From: Kiritimatiellia bacterium
GTDB taxonomy: Bacteria > Verrucomicrobiota > Kiritimatiellia > UBA8416 > JABMPJ01
Direction: 5' to 3'
NCBI GenBank assembly: GCA_030745755.1
Contig: JASLOA010000013.1
Span: 16,688 to 80,687 of the forward strand
Length of the DNA stretch: 64,000 nucleotides
Both the position numbers and the translations under genes were made by a program. Shown here one piece after another: positions 1-7,075 of this stretch; position 1 is the first letter of the stretch; every line of letters starts with the position of its first letter. The notes beneath the pieces are model-generated. The model saw only the letters and a list, made by a program, of their open reading frames with translations, did not search any database and had not been told where the DNA came from.

Positions 1-175
1 ATACGCCAAGGCGACGAGAAGAGACATCCTCAGGCTAGTGAAGCTGAAACTTGAAAGGTGAGAGCAGTGGATGGCATTTGCTCTGGATGGCATTTTCTCT
101 TGCATGCGCTTTTGGTGATGGTAGTATGACGTCAGTATTTGGGTGACATAATGCAACCACATGGGGTTTTTTGGG

Positions 176-406
176 ATGAAGACGCTAACAATTCGAAAAG
201 TGCCGGATGATGTATATTTGGATCTCACCGAATGGGCTGCGGAGAACCGACGCAGCCTCCAGGAACAGGTCTTGTACATCATCGAAGAGGACGTGAAGCT
301 GCGTCACATCTCGGTCATGGAGTCGGCAGCAGAATATCGGACGCGGTTGGCGACGCGGCAGACTGGAGATGTCGTCCAGGATGTTCGGGAGGATCGAGAG
401 CGATGA
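176..406 (+). CDS. VapB/FitA-type antitoxin of a VapBC pair
   Basis: A 76-residue protein beginning MKTLTIRKVPDDVY, the short strand-then-helices layout of ribbon-helix-helix antitoxins that bind their own promoter and neutralise a PIN toxin. The track starts at 161, but the ATG at 176 matches the usual N-terminus of this family better; neither start has a clear Shine-Dalgarno. Its stop overlaps the start of the next gene by 4 nt (ATGA), the usual coupling of antitoxin and toxin. The C-terminal half is charged and probably wraps the toxin. The family call rests on N-terminal pattern and neighbour; the exact subfamily is uncertain. Confidence 0.75.
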   Translation: MKTLTIRKVPDDVYLDLTEWAAENRRSLQEQVLYIIEEDVKLRHISVMESAAEYRTRLATRQTGDVVQDVREDRER

Positions 407-810
407 TTGGCGTGATCGACACATCGGCCCTACTACGACTCTACATTCCTGATGGGCCTATACCGGACGGCCTCGAAGCGTTCATGCGGGCGGTCGAGTA
501 CGGTGAGAATGTCGCCATTGCTCCCGAGTTGATGCTTGCAGAAGCCGGCAACGTAGTCAGCAAGAAGCATCGGCAGGGGGTGTTGTCCGCCGAGGAGATG
601 AATGAGCTTGTTGGCCTGATAAGCCGCATGCCGGTTCGCTACATCTCGCACCGGAAGTTAATTGTTCCTGCAGTGGACTTGGCCGTAGATTCCGGGCTGA
701 CGGTTTATGATGCCCTTTTTCTGGTTCTTGCCCGCCAGAAGTCGGCGCGACTGTTTACAGCAGATATGCGCCTTCAAAAGGCTGCGAAGAAGTATGGGGC
801 GCGTATTTGA
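403..810 (+). CDS. vapC: PIN-domain ribonuclease toxin (VapC type)
   Basis: A 135-residue PIN domain. The acidic active-site residues are visible: D6 in VIDTSAL, E47 in MLAEAGN, D103 in VYDALFL and D121 in FTADMRL. These chelate Mg/Mn and cut RNA, usually tRNA or rRNA in this family. The track ORF starts at 232, but the upstream 57 residues are the antitoxin read in another frame; the ATG at 403 overlaps the antitoxin stop. With all four acidic residues present the toxin looks intact. The RNA target cannot be read from the sequence. Confidence 0.88.
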   Translation: MIGVIDTSALLRLYIPDGPIPDGLEAFMRAVEYGENVAIAPELMLAEAGNVVSKKHRQGVLSAEEMNELVGLISRMPVRYISHRKLIVPAVDLAVDSGLTVYDALFLVLARQKSARLFTADMRLQKAAKKYGARI

Positions 811-855
811 AAGCTGAAACTTTGATCGGCAGGCGGTCTTTCTTGTCTGGTAATC

Positions 856-1626
856 ATGAAACTCTACACTGAACTCGCGCCGTGGTGGCCGCTGCTTTCG
901 CCTGTTGAGGAGTATGAGGAGGAGGCGGGGATCTATGTGCGGACGCTGCGGGAGGCGGCGGAGGGTGGGGTCGCTACGGTGCTTGAACTGGGGTGTGGGG
1001 GCGGCAACAACGCCGCGTTCATGGCGTCCGAGTTTGAGATGACGTTGGTGGATCTGTCGTCCGGTATGCTCGCCGTGAGCCGTGCGCTGAATCCCGAGTG
1101 CGCGCATGTCGAGGCCGATATGCGGTCGGTCCGCCTGGACCGCCAATTCGATGCCGTGTTCATCCATGATGCCATTGTCTACATGACCACCGAGGAGGAT
1201 GTCCGGGCCGTGCTGGATACGGCGGCGGCCCACTGCCGCGAGGGTGGGGCGCTGCTGGTGATGCCGGATCATACAGCGGAGACGTTTGTATCGACGACGG
1301 GACATGGCGGCATCGATGCTGAGGATGGACGCGGCGCGCGCTATCTGCAGTGGTCGTATGATCCCGATCCGGAAGACGTCACATACCTGACCTTGTTCGA
1401 TGTCATGCTGCGGCACGCGGATGGACGCATCGAGAACCACTCCGAGCAGCATACCTGTGGTCTGTTTGACCGTGCGACCTGGCTGCGGTTGATGAAGGAG
1501 GCCGGGTTCGACGGCAGGATTGTGCCGTTCGAGCATAGTGAGCTGGAGGAGGGGGCGTGTGAGATGATTGCGGGGAGGAGAGAAGATGAGAGATTGAAGC
1601 GCCGAGACAAAGCGCCGAGATACTAG
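856..1626 (+). CDS. Class I SAM-dependent methyltransferase
   Basis: 256 residues with motif I VLELGCGGGN (about residues 42-51), an acidic ribose-binding strand end (TLVDLS) and a motif IV-like FDAVFIHDAIVYM, which make a Rossmann-fold methyltransferase of the ubiE/Methyltransf_25 kind. The substrate is unknown. The last residues (about KRRDKAPRY) are encoded by the left arm of a 22-bp inverted repeat, so the original C-terminus has probably been replaced or extended by the repeat. It stands alone between the VapBC pair and a convergent cyclase gene. Confidence 0.82.
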   Translation: MKLYTELAPWWPLLSPVEEYEEEAGIYVRTLREAAEGGVATVLELGCGGGNNAAFMASEFEMTLVDLSSGMLAVSRALNPECAHVEADMRSVRLDRQFDAVFIHDAIVYMTTEEDVRAVLDTAAAHCREGGALLVMPDHTAETFVSTTGHGGIDAEDGRGARYLQWSYDPDPEDVTYLTLFDVMLRHADGRIENHSEQHTCGLFDRATWLRLMKEAGFDGRIVPFEHSELEEGACEMIAGRREDERLKRRDKAPRY

Positions 1627-1720
1627 TTTACCTACGGCTTCACCAGTCGCAGTCCAGTAACCGGCATTCGCAGAAGGTGCGCGCGAAGCGAACTAAGTTC
1701 TCGGCGCTTTGTCTCGGCGC
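1599..1720. repeat. 22-bp perfect inverted repeat, left arm inside the methyltransferase 3' end
   Basis: GCGCCGAGACAAAGCGCCGA at 1599 recurs as its reverse complement ending at 1720; the 22-bp arms match exactly and enclose 78 bp. Each arm also contains a 9-bp direct repeat (GCGCCGAGA twice). The left arm is translated as the end of the methyltransferase. The element lies between two convergent genes and could also act as a bidirectional transcription stop. Confidence 0.85.
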
Positions 1721-1738
1721 TACAGTCTCTTCCACTCC

Positions 1739-3790
1739 CTACTTCTCCGTCATCTCCCAGACCCCATTCCAGTCCTCTGGTGGGTTTTGGGCGATGGCCT
1801 GGCAGCGGGCTGCGTAGATGGCGGCGGTGGGGTCGGCGGGGGCCAGGGAGGTGAACTGGGTGGCGGCTTCTTCGAAGTTGCCTTCGTAGTAGGCGTTGAG
1901 AGCGGCGGCGAAGGGGGCGGGATCGGTGGATTCCGGCAGGGGTCTGAAGACGCGGACGGGTTCTTTGCGGCCTACGACGCGGACGCGCGAGATTTCTTGC
2001 AGTGAGATGGAGTCATCGAGCTTGGCTGCCGTATATTCGGAGATGAGGATGGCGGTATCGAACTGCTTGTTGATGCCTTCGAGGCGGGAGGCGAGGTTGC
2101 CGGCGTCGCCGAGGAAGGTGTAGTCGAAACGCTGGTCGGAGCCCATGTTGCCGACCACGACGGGACCGGTGTTGACGCCGATACGGGCGTGGATCTCTTT
2201 GCCGTACTCCTCTTTGAGTACGGGGCGCATCTCGTCCAGTTTGGCCTGACAGCGGATGGCGGCGCGTACCGCCCGCACTGGATGATCCGGCAGATCGAGC
2301 GGGGCGTTCCAGAATGCGATGATGGCATCGCCCTCGTACTTGTCGATCGTACCGCCCTCCTCGAGGATGATGTTGGTCATAGCGGTCAGGTAGGTGTTGA
2401 GCAGCGAGGTGAGCGCCTCGGGGCCCAGGTGCTCGGAGATGCCGGTGAAGCCCGCGACATCCGAGAAGAAGATCGATAGCTCGCGCAGCTCCCCTCCCAG
2501 TTTCAAGCTCTCGGGTGTGGCAGTCAGTCGATCGACGAGCGCCGGATTGAGGTATTGCTTGAAAGCCCCCTTGATGAAGCGCTTCTGGCGGCCTTCCATG
2601 GCGTAGTTGACGATGATGCTGGCGCTGAGTCCCAGTGCGACCGCGAGCGTAGGTGCGGCGACAGGCAGCCACCAGCCCCCGGCATAGGTGCCGAATGCGA
2701 GGACGAGAGGAAGGGGGAGCAGGGCTGCACACGCCAAGATAACCTGCCATGTTGTGGTGCTTCGTCGACCGGTAATGCCCGCCACCATCGCCACCAGCAG
2801 GATGCAAAGCACGGACCATGCCGCCGGCAACTCACGCATCAGATCACCCGACAGGGCGTTGTCGAGCAGTGTGGCGTGAACGCCCACGCCGGGATAGACC
2901 GGACTGATAGGCGTCGAGCGCAAATCCATGAGTCCGGGCGCGGTGAAGCCGAAGAAGACATACTTATCCTTCAACGTCTCCGGTTCGACCACCGGCTTCT
3001 CTCCCGACTGGATACGCAAGTAGGACTGGATAACCGATTGTGCACTGTAGATCCGGTAGGCTGAAGTGTCGCCGCGCCACCGCAGAATGGCGCGGCCGGA
3101 GCGGTCGAGGGGGAGGGGGAGGTCCGTCTTCGCTTCGCTTCGCCGCGACAAGTCGGAGATCAGAGGTCGGAGATCGGAGGTCCCGCCGTCGCCCTGCGGG
3201 CTATGGCGGGCAAGTGGATGTGTGTCGGCGGCCAGCAAAGCGGCCAGTCCCAGCGTAGGGTAGGTTATGCCCTCATGCGTAACAGAGGGGCGGATGCGGC
3301 GGATGATGCCATCGGGATCCGCATCGCCCAGCACACTGCCCAGAACGGTGGCGTTGGTGGCTACCTCCGGAATGGGGAAGGTTGCTTTGCCGTGCTCAAA
3401 GAATACGGCGCCGGCAAAAGGCGGTCCGGCGGCAATCGCCGCGCCAAGCGCCTGGTCCTGGTCGGCGTATTCGGAGGCCTCAGTGAAGAGTACATCGAAC
3501 GTGAGAGACCGTGCCTGGGCGGATTGGCAGAAACCGATGATGGCGGCATAGATCTCGCGGGGCCAGGGCCAGCCGAGTCCCATGGTTTCCTCGACCCATG
3601 TGAGACTGGCCTGGTCGAGAAAGATGAATGCAATGTCGTCGCTGGCCTCACCCGGCGCGGCCATGGCCCTGGCGCGCCAGTCCCACGTAACCGCTTCAAG
3701 GCGGCTGAGTGCGCCGGATAGATGCAGCAGCGTGGCCAGCAGGGCGGCGGCGAGGCCGATGGCGGTGCCTTGGGTTAGTTTGCGGTGCAT
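1739..3790 (-). CDS. CHASE2-sensor class III adenylate cyclase
   Basis: 683 residues: an N-terminal membrane helix (about 8-28), a CHASE2 extracytoplasmic sensor (about 30-320), three membrane helices (about 325-396) and a class III cyclase domain (about 435-620). Visible catalytic residues are metal aspartates D444 (FFSDVAGFT) and D488 (KYEGDA), base-contacting K484, and N565/R569 in GDAGNLASRLEG. The product is probably cAMP, since the base-binding pair looks like the adenylate type. Residues about 195-223 (HSPQGDGG... onward) are encoded by intergenic-type repeat sequence sitting in frame in the sensor domain. Monocistronic, with palindromic repeats on both sides. No cAMP-binding effector is seen in the window. 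Confidence 0.9.
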   Translation of the reverse strand: MHRKLTQGTAIGLAAALLATLLHLSGALSRLEAVTWDWRARAMAAPGEASDDIAFIFLDQASLTWVEETMGLGWPWPREIYAAIIGFCQSAQARSLTFDVLFTEASEYADQDQALGAAIAAGPPFAGAVFFEHGKATFPIPEVATNATVLGSVLGDADPDGIIRRIRPSVTHEGITYPTLGLAALLAADTHPLARHSPQGDGGTSDLRPLISDLSRRSEAKTDLPLPLDRSGRAILRWRGDTSAYRIYSAQSVIQSYLRIQSGEKPVVEPETLKDKYVFFGFTAPGLMDLRSTPISPVYPGVGVHATLLDNALSGDLMRELPAAWSVLCILLVAMVAGITGRRSTTTWQVILACAALLPLPLVLAFGTYAGGWWLPVAAPTLAVALGLSASIIVNYAMEGRQKRFIKGAFKQYLNPALVDRLTATPESLKLGGELRELSIFFSDVAGFTGISEHLGPEALTSLLNTYLTAMTNIILEEGGTIDKYEGDAIIAFWNAPLDLPDHPVRAVRAAIRCQAKLDEMRPVLKEEYGKEIHARIGVNTGPVVVGNMGSDQRFDYTFLGDAGNLASRLEGINKQFDTAILISEYTAAKLDDSISLQEISRVRVVGRKEPVRVFRPLPESTDPAPFAAALNAYYEGNFEEAATQFTSLAPADPTAAIYAARCQAIAQNPPEDWNGVWEMTEK
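3150..3215. repeat. Repeat sequence inside the cyclase gene (33-nt palindromic element plus GGAGATC-type repeats)
   Basis: CCGCCGTCGCCCTGCGGGCT, then ATGGCGGGCA, forms a 33-nt imperfect palindrome at about 3183-3215, preceded by tandem 'cggagatcaga ggtcggagatc' units (about 3150-3181). Near-identical 33-mers occur inside another repeat at 21011 and inside infB at 24842. Here it is read in frame within the CHASE2 domain. Confidence 0.75.
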
Positions 3791-3821
3791 GCTTCATCTC
3801 CAATGGTGGAGGGGGAAGGAT

Positions 3822-4096
3822 TGAACCACGGAGGCACGGAGACACAGAGAAGACAGGGAAGAGGGGGAGAAGGGAATGTCCCGAGAATCGGGCACGGGTG
3901 AATACACCCGCACTCCGATTCTCGGGACGTTGTCTTTGGGGAGGGAGAGGAGATCACCGAGTGCTCAGTGCACTCCTCCCTCTCCCTTGGAGCAACGTTG
4001 CGGGAACCGTTCAGGTCGGTATTCCGACCTGGGCGATTCCCGCAACATCCCCTCGTGTCCCTCTCTCCTCCGTGTCTCCGTGCCTCCGTGGTTCAT
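3822..4096. repeat. Composite palindromic element, copy 1
   Basis: This fills the 324-nt gap between the cyclase and M48 genes. Outer arms AACCACGGAGGCACGGAGAC and its reverse complement enclose three internal hairpins: one built on TCCCGAGAATCGG/CCGATTCTCGGGA, a central one on GGGAGAGGAGATCACCGAG... with CTCCCTCTCCC, and one on GCGGGAA.../...TTCCCGC. Copies 2 and 3 at 8443 and 10492 share the order, but the loop stems differ. It carries no ORF of its own. Confidence 0.85.
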
Positions 4097-4114
4097 CCCC
4101 TCTTGTTCTCTCTC

Positions 4115-5029
4115 TTACACGCCTTTCATCGCCTTCTCGAAGCGCTTCTGTCTCGCCTTCACTACTGCTCCTGTTTCTGCCTGCGGCAGAAGGGGGGTGA
4201 TGTCGGCGATTCGGTCGGTGGGACTGGGATGGGTTTTTCCGAATCCTTTGTCGTCGGCCGGCATGCGGGCTTGCATCTGTTTGAGCATGTCCTTGAGCGC
4301 TGAGGGATTGTAGCCGGTGCGTTGCATGATGGTGATCGCGGCGGCATCAGCTTCGCTCTCGAGTGTGCGTGAGTAGCCGCTGTTGACGAGCGTGCCGGTG
4401 ATGTCGGAGATGCTGCCTTCGAAGGCTGTGGTTAGCTCGGTAAGCTGCTCGCCGCCCAGGTTCTTGGCGCTCTCGGCGGCGAGGATGGTCAGGGCCGAGG
4501 TGAGTCGGCTCTTCCTGATGGCGCGCAGACCGTGCAGGAGCTGAACGTGGCCGATCTCGTGCGCGAGGACAGCGGCGACAGCGTCTTCGGTCCGGCAGCA
4601 GCGCAGCAGGCCGCGTGAGACGAGGATCAGTCCGCCGGGGGCGGCGAAAGCGTTGATCTCGTCGGTGTCCATGATGGCGAAGTGATAGCCGCCGAATGTC
4701 TCGGGCTTATCCGAATGCATGGCCAGGGCCTGACCGAGCACATTCAGGTAGTGTGTGGCGTTCTTCAGATTCGCTGTCTTGTTGTCCGTCAGAATCGTGG
4801 CCGTCACGGCACGTCCGATGTAGTACTCCTGTTCCGGAGTGATCTGCTCAAACGCCTTGCCGGCGGCCGAGGCAGTGCGGTTGATGGCGTCGGCTTCCTG
4901 CGTCGAAATCTTCCCGGTTGCGACGCCTACGGATGTTGATACCTGCGTGATGACATCCAGGGTCTCGCAACCCGCGAGAAGCGCCGCGAGTGCTGTCGTG
5001 ATGGTTAGGGAAAGGATGGCGCGCTTCAT
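4115..5029 (-). CDS. M48-family metalloprotease lipoprotein (BepA/LoiP-like)
   Basis: 304 residues. A lipobox LLAGC puts the mature Cys at residue 21, so the protein is probably anchored in the periplasm. The zinc motif HEIGH lies at 157-161, with the third ligand E224 in SRTLESEAD. M48 lipoproteins of this kind help outer-membrane protein quality control. The start overlaps the end of the upstream SH3 gene by 4 nt (ATGA), so the two are probably translated together. The protein ends shortly after the catalytic domain, with no C-terminal TPR block such as BepA has, so a LoiP-like role is closer. Confidence 0.9.
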   Translation of the reverse strand: MKRAILSLTITTALAALLAGCETLDVITQVSTSVGVATGKISTQEADAINRTASAAGKAFEQITPEQEYYIGRAVTATILTDNKTANLKNATHYLNVLGQALAMHSDKPETFGGYHFAIMDTDEINAFAAPGGLILVSRGLLRCCRTEDAVAAVLAHEIGHVQLLHGLRAIRKSRLTSALTILAAESAKNLGGEQLTELTTAFEGSISDITGTLVNSGYSRTLESEADAAAITIMQRTGYNPSALKDMLKQMQARMPADDKGFGKTHPSPTDRIADITPLLPQAETGAVVKARQKRFEKAMKGV

Positions 5030-5511
5030 TCTGCACCTCCCTTCGGAACGACGCTGCCGGCCTTAAGGAACTTCTCTATCTCGCGCGTGGTGACGCGGAT
5101 GGCCTCGATGATGTCGACGGCCGCGAAGTCTGCGGCGGCATTCTGTTCCTTGAACTGTGCTTCGACCTCCGAGTTGAATCCCTTACCGGCCAGTGCCAGC
5201 TCGCCGCTTGAGGCGGCCACATCGGCATCCTGCTCGCCCGCCTTGAGCTTTACCTTCTTCTTGGTGAGCGCTGAACTGTGAAGCCAGCCGGTGAGGGCAC
5301 CTTCCTTGGCCGTGACGCGGCTCCAGGCGCCCCTGGTCTCCTCGACAGTGAATCGATCGCCGTAAGCGGTCGACCCCACGATCTTTCCGAGAAATGAGGG
5401 CGAGCTGCGCAGATCCCCCTTGCGGACCTGCAGGCTCATGGTGATGGGTTTCGCGATTGCGGTGCCAGCCAAGAGCGCCAGCGCCAGGGCAGTCAATGTG
5501 ATCCGTTTCAT
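5026..5511 (-). CDS. Exported bacterial SH3-domain protein
   Basis: 161 residues from the ATG at 5511, which has GGAGG 9 nt upstream; the track's earlier start is not supported. A signal peptide (MKRITLTALALALLAG...AKP) is followed by an SH3b-like domain with RSSPS, GDRFTVEETRGAWSRV and GWLHSSALT, typical of periplasmic modules thought to bind peptidoglycan or protein partners. The C-terminal part is helical, without a recognised domain. It overlaps the M48 protease gene by 4 nt, so the pair may work together in the envelope. Confidence 0.8.
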   Translation of the reverse strand: MKRITLTALALALLAGTAIAKPITMSLQVRKGDLRSSPSFLGKIVGSTAYGDRFTVEETRGAWSRVTAKEGALTGWLHSSALTKKKVKLKAGEQDADVAASSGELALAGKGFNSEVEAQFKEQNAAADFAAVDIIEAIRVTTREIEKFLKAGSVVPKGGAE

Positions 5512-5620
5512 ATGCACGTGCCTCCGTTGTTGTGGGGGGTAGTTTGGCATATTGGGGAGGAGGCCGGAAGTCGGAAGTCGGAATGCGGGAGAGGGAAGGG
5601 AGATGGGAGGGGAGCTGAAT

Positions 5621-5867
5621 CACACCGTGAGTTTTGCCGTTAACCATTTCGATGCGGCGTGTTGCCCAGATCATCACAGTTGCTCAAAGGAGATGCTTCG
5701 ACAAGCTCAGCATGACAACGTCTTAGAAAACTCGGTGATTCCGGAGCTGTCATCCCGAGCGAAGTCGAGGGATCTCCTTGTTGGGCAACATACCGGATGT
5801 AGTTTACGGCAAAGTTTACGGAGTAGTTTTGGGCCCCATGTAGTTCACGGCAAAGTTTACGGTGTAG
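5621..5867. repeat. Outer palindromic element with TTTACGGCAAAG-type arms, interrupted by another repeat
   Basis: The left arm CACACCGTGAGTTTTGCCGT (5621) resembles the reverse complement of two right-hand copies, 'gtagtttacggcaaagtttacgg' (5799) and 'gtagttcacggcaaagtttacgg' (5839). Between them sits a complete TTGCCCA-ended repeat (5655-5792), so one repeat appears nested in another. The rest of the 613-nt gap up to 6124 holds a GGAAGTCGGAAGTCGGA microrepeat near 5563 and the promoter region of the next gene. Confidence 0.65.
5655..5792. repeat. Long chimeric hairpin element (class B), copy 1
   Basis: TTGCCCA...TGGGCAA ends enclose two inverted but non-identical arms: AAGGAGATGCTTCGACAAGC...TGACA and TGTCATCCCGAGCGAAGTCG...CTCCTT. 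The linker 'aactcggtgattc' is also conserved. Other copies lie at 12833, 16150, 20977 and 34970, with a partial one at 44980, in either orientation. Confidence 0.85.
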
Positions 5868-6059
5868 ACACATAGAGTCATAGTCCCAAAGCCCTACATC
5901 TTCACCTCTCAGAAGTGATACACAACGTGACACATGTGAGAATCCGGACAGTTGGGAAGGGGTCGGTTTTTGGGGCAAAATAGTTCCTTAGTCGTACGGA
6001 TTTGCAGCAAAAATGGGGTTGTTGTGAAGAGAGTGTGATCAGATTACATGCGGCTGCGG

Positions 6060-6077
6060 TTGGCATGGGCTCTGCTC
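6060..6077 (+). promoter_or_regulatory. Possible sigma-54 (-24/-12) promoter
   Basis: TTGGCATGGGCTCTGCTC has the GG-N10-GC spacing and a TTGGCA/TGCT context close to the RpoN consensus. It lies 48 nt upstream of the response-regulator start. This is pattern matching only; no enhancer-binding protein is encoded nearby. Confidence 0.35.
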
Positions 6078-6124
6078 CATAGGAGGGTGAGAGACACAGA
6101 GACAGACAAGCGATGGGAGGCGTC

Positions 6125-6613
6125 ATGAGAATCCTGGTGATAGACGATGATGTGACGATGCTCTGGAGCTTGTGCAGTGCGCTGCGCCGGTGGGGAAGTG
6201 AAGTGGATGCCGCTACGGGTGCCTGTGCCGGGGTGCGGATGGTTGCGAGCAAGCCTTTCGACGCAGTGCTATTGGACTACAGAATGCCTGATCATGACGG
6301 GGTATGGTTTCTGCGCAACGCGATCATTCCGCCGGAGACGAAAGTGATCGTGATGTCGGGTTACGTGGACCCCAAGGCGCTATCCGAGTTGAAGCGCCTG
6401 GGAGTGGGCGACGTCCTCGAGAAGCCGTTCTCGGAGGACGAGCTGCACGACAGACTTCAGAAAGTTTCGGTCGAATCGACGTGGCAGCGGCAAGCTGATT
6501 ATAAACAGACCGGAAAGGAAACAAAGATACGAGAAGACGTGCACGTTGCCCACGCCGACGACAGGAACGGGCGGTCGCACCCCTATGGTGCGGCCGCTCC
6601 GCACGCCGCTTAA
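6125..6613 (+). CDS. Receiver-only response regulator (CheY-like)
   Basis: 162 residues from the ATG at 6125, where GGAGG lies just upstream; the track ATG at 6113 overlaps that ribosome site. One receiver domain is visible: acidic pocket (VIDDD), phospho-Asp in AVLLDYRMP, Ser/Thr switch VIVMSGY and the Lys in LEKPF. The roughly 50 residues after it are hydrophilic, with no DNA-binding or enzymatic domain. It would act by protein-protein contact. No cognate kinase adjoins it. A small ORF follows 50 nt downstream. Confidence 0.85.
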   Translation: MRILVIDDDVTMLWSLCSALRRWGSEVDAATGACAGVRMVASKPFDAVLLDYRMPDHDGVWFLRNAIIPPETKVIVMSGYVDPKALSELKRLGVGDVLEKPFSEDELHDRLQKVSVESTWQRQADYKQTGKETKIREDVHVAHADDRNGRSHPYGAAAPHAA

Positions 6614-6662
6614 CCCCGTGACTCCCGCATGGGCGGGGCCGGACGAGGCGAAGGAGTGAGCT

Positions 6663-6887
6663 ATGCTGAAAATGCCAGGTTTCTACAACTTCCGAACAGG
6701 TGGCCGGGGCGATCCGATGGTATCGATGCTGATGGCTGCGATACCCGTGTTGCCGGCTGACGTTGGTGGAGGAACGGCCGAGTCGCTGCCCAACTCCAAA
6801 GAGGAACTGGAGAACCTGGTACTGGTTTATCACCTCTTCCTGAGAGAGCGTGATCCCTTCTGCGTGATTGTGCCGTCGCGGAAGTGA
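6663..6887 (+). CDS. Small hypothetical protein (74 aa)
   Basis: The ATG at 6663 is preceded by AAGGAG at good spacing, and the ORF follows the receiver gene on the same strand. The C-terminal half (SKEELENLVLVYHLFLRER) looks helical. No known domain is recognised. Coding status rests on the ribosome site and context; it could be a small partner of the response regulator or spurious. Confidence 0.4.
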   Translation: MLKMPGFYNFRTGGRGDPMVSMLMAAIPVLPADVGGGTAESLPNSKEELENLVLVYHLFLRERDPFCVIVPSRK

Positions 6888-6928
6888 GGGCCGTAGGTCG
6901 AAAGTGTCTGTTCCACTTGAGGCATTCC

Positions 6929-7040
6929 GATCAAATCCGGCGCGGCGGGGACGCCGCGCCCTACCTGACACGGTCAATTCGGGGGTCCAGATACGCCTTG
7001 TCCGGTAGGGCGGACCGTCCTCGGTCCGCCGGACTTGATC
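6929..7040. repeat. Nested inverted repeat of the GGTAGGGCGGACCGTCC type
   Basis: Outer arms GATCAAATCCGG and CCGGACTTGATC enclose two inner hairpins, GGCGCGGCGGGGACGCCGCG and GGTAGGGCGGACCGTCCTCG...GTCCGCC. Related TAGGGCGAGCCGTCCCGGCG hairpins recur at 32690, 36449 (inside apbE) and 52871. It lies just upstream of the kinase gene at 7076. Confidence 0.75.
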
Positions 7041-7075
7041 TGAACGCGTCTCTCCCCTTATGATCGGTCACTGTT

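Noticed and set aside
658-1536. 292-aa minus-strand ORF
   Set aside because: Opposite vapC and the methyltransferase; no motif.
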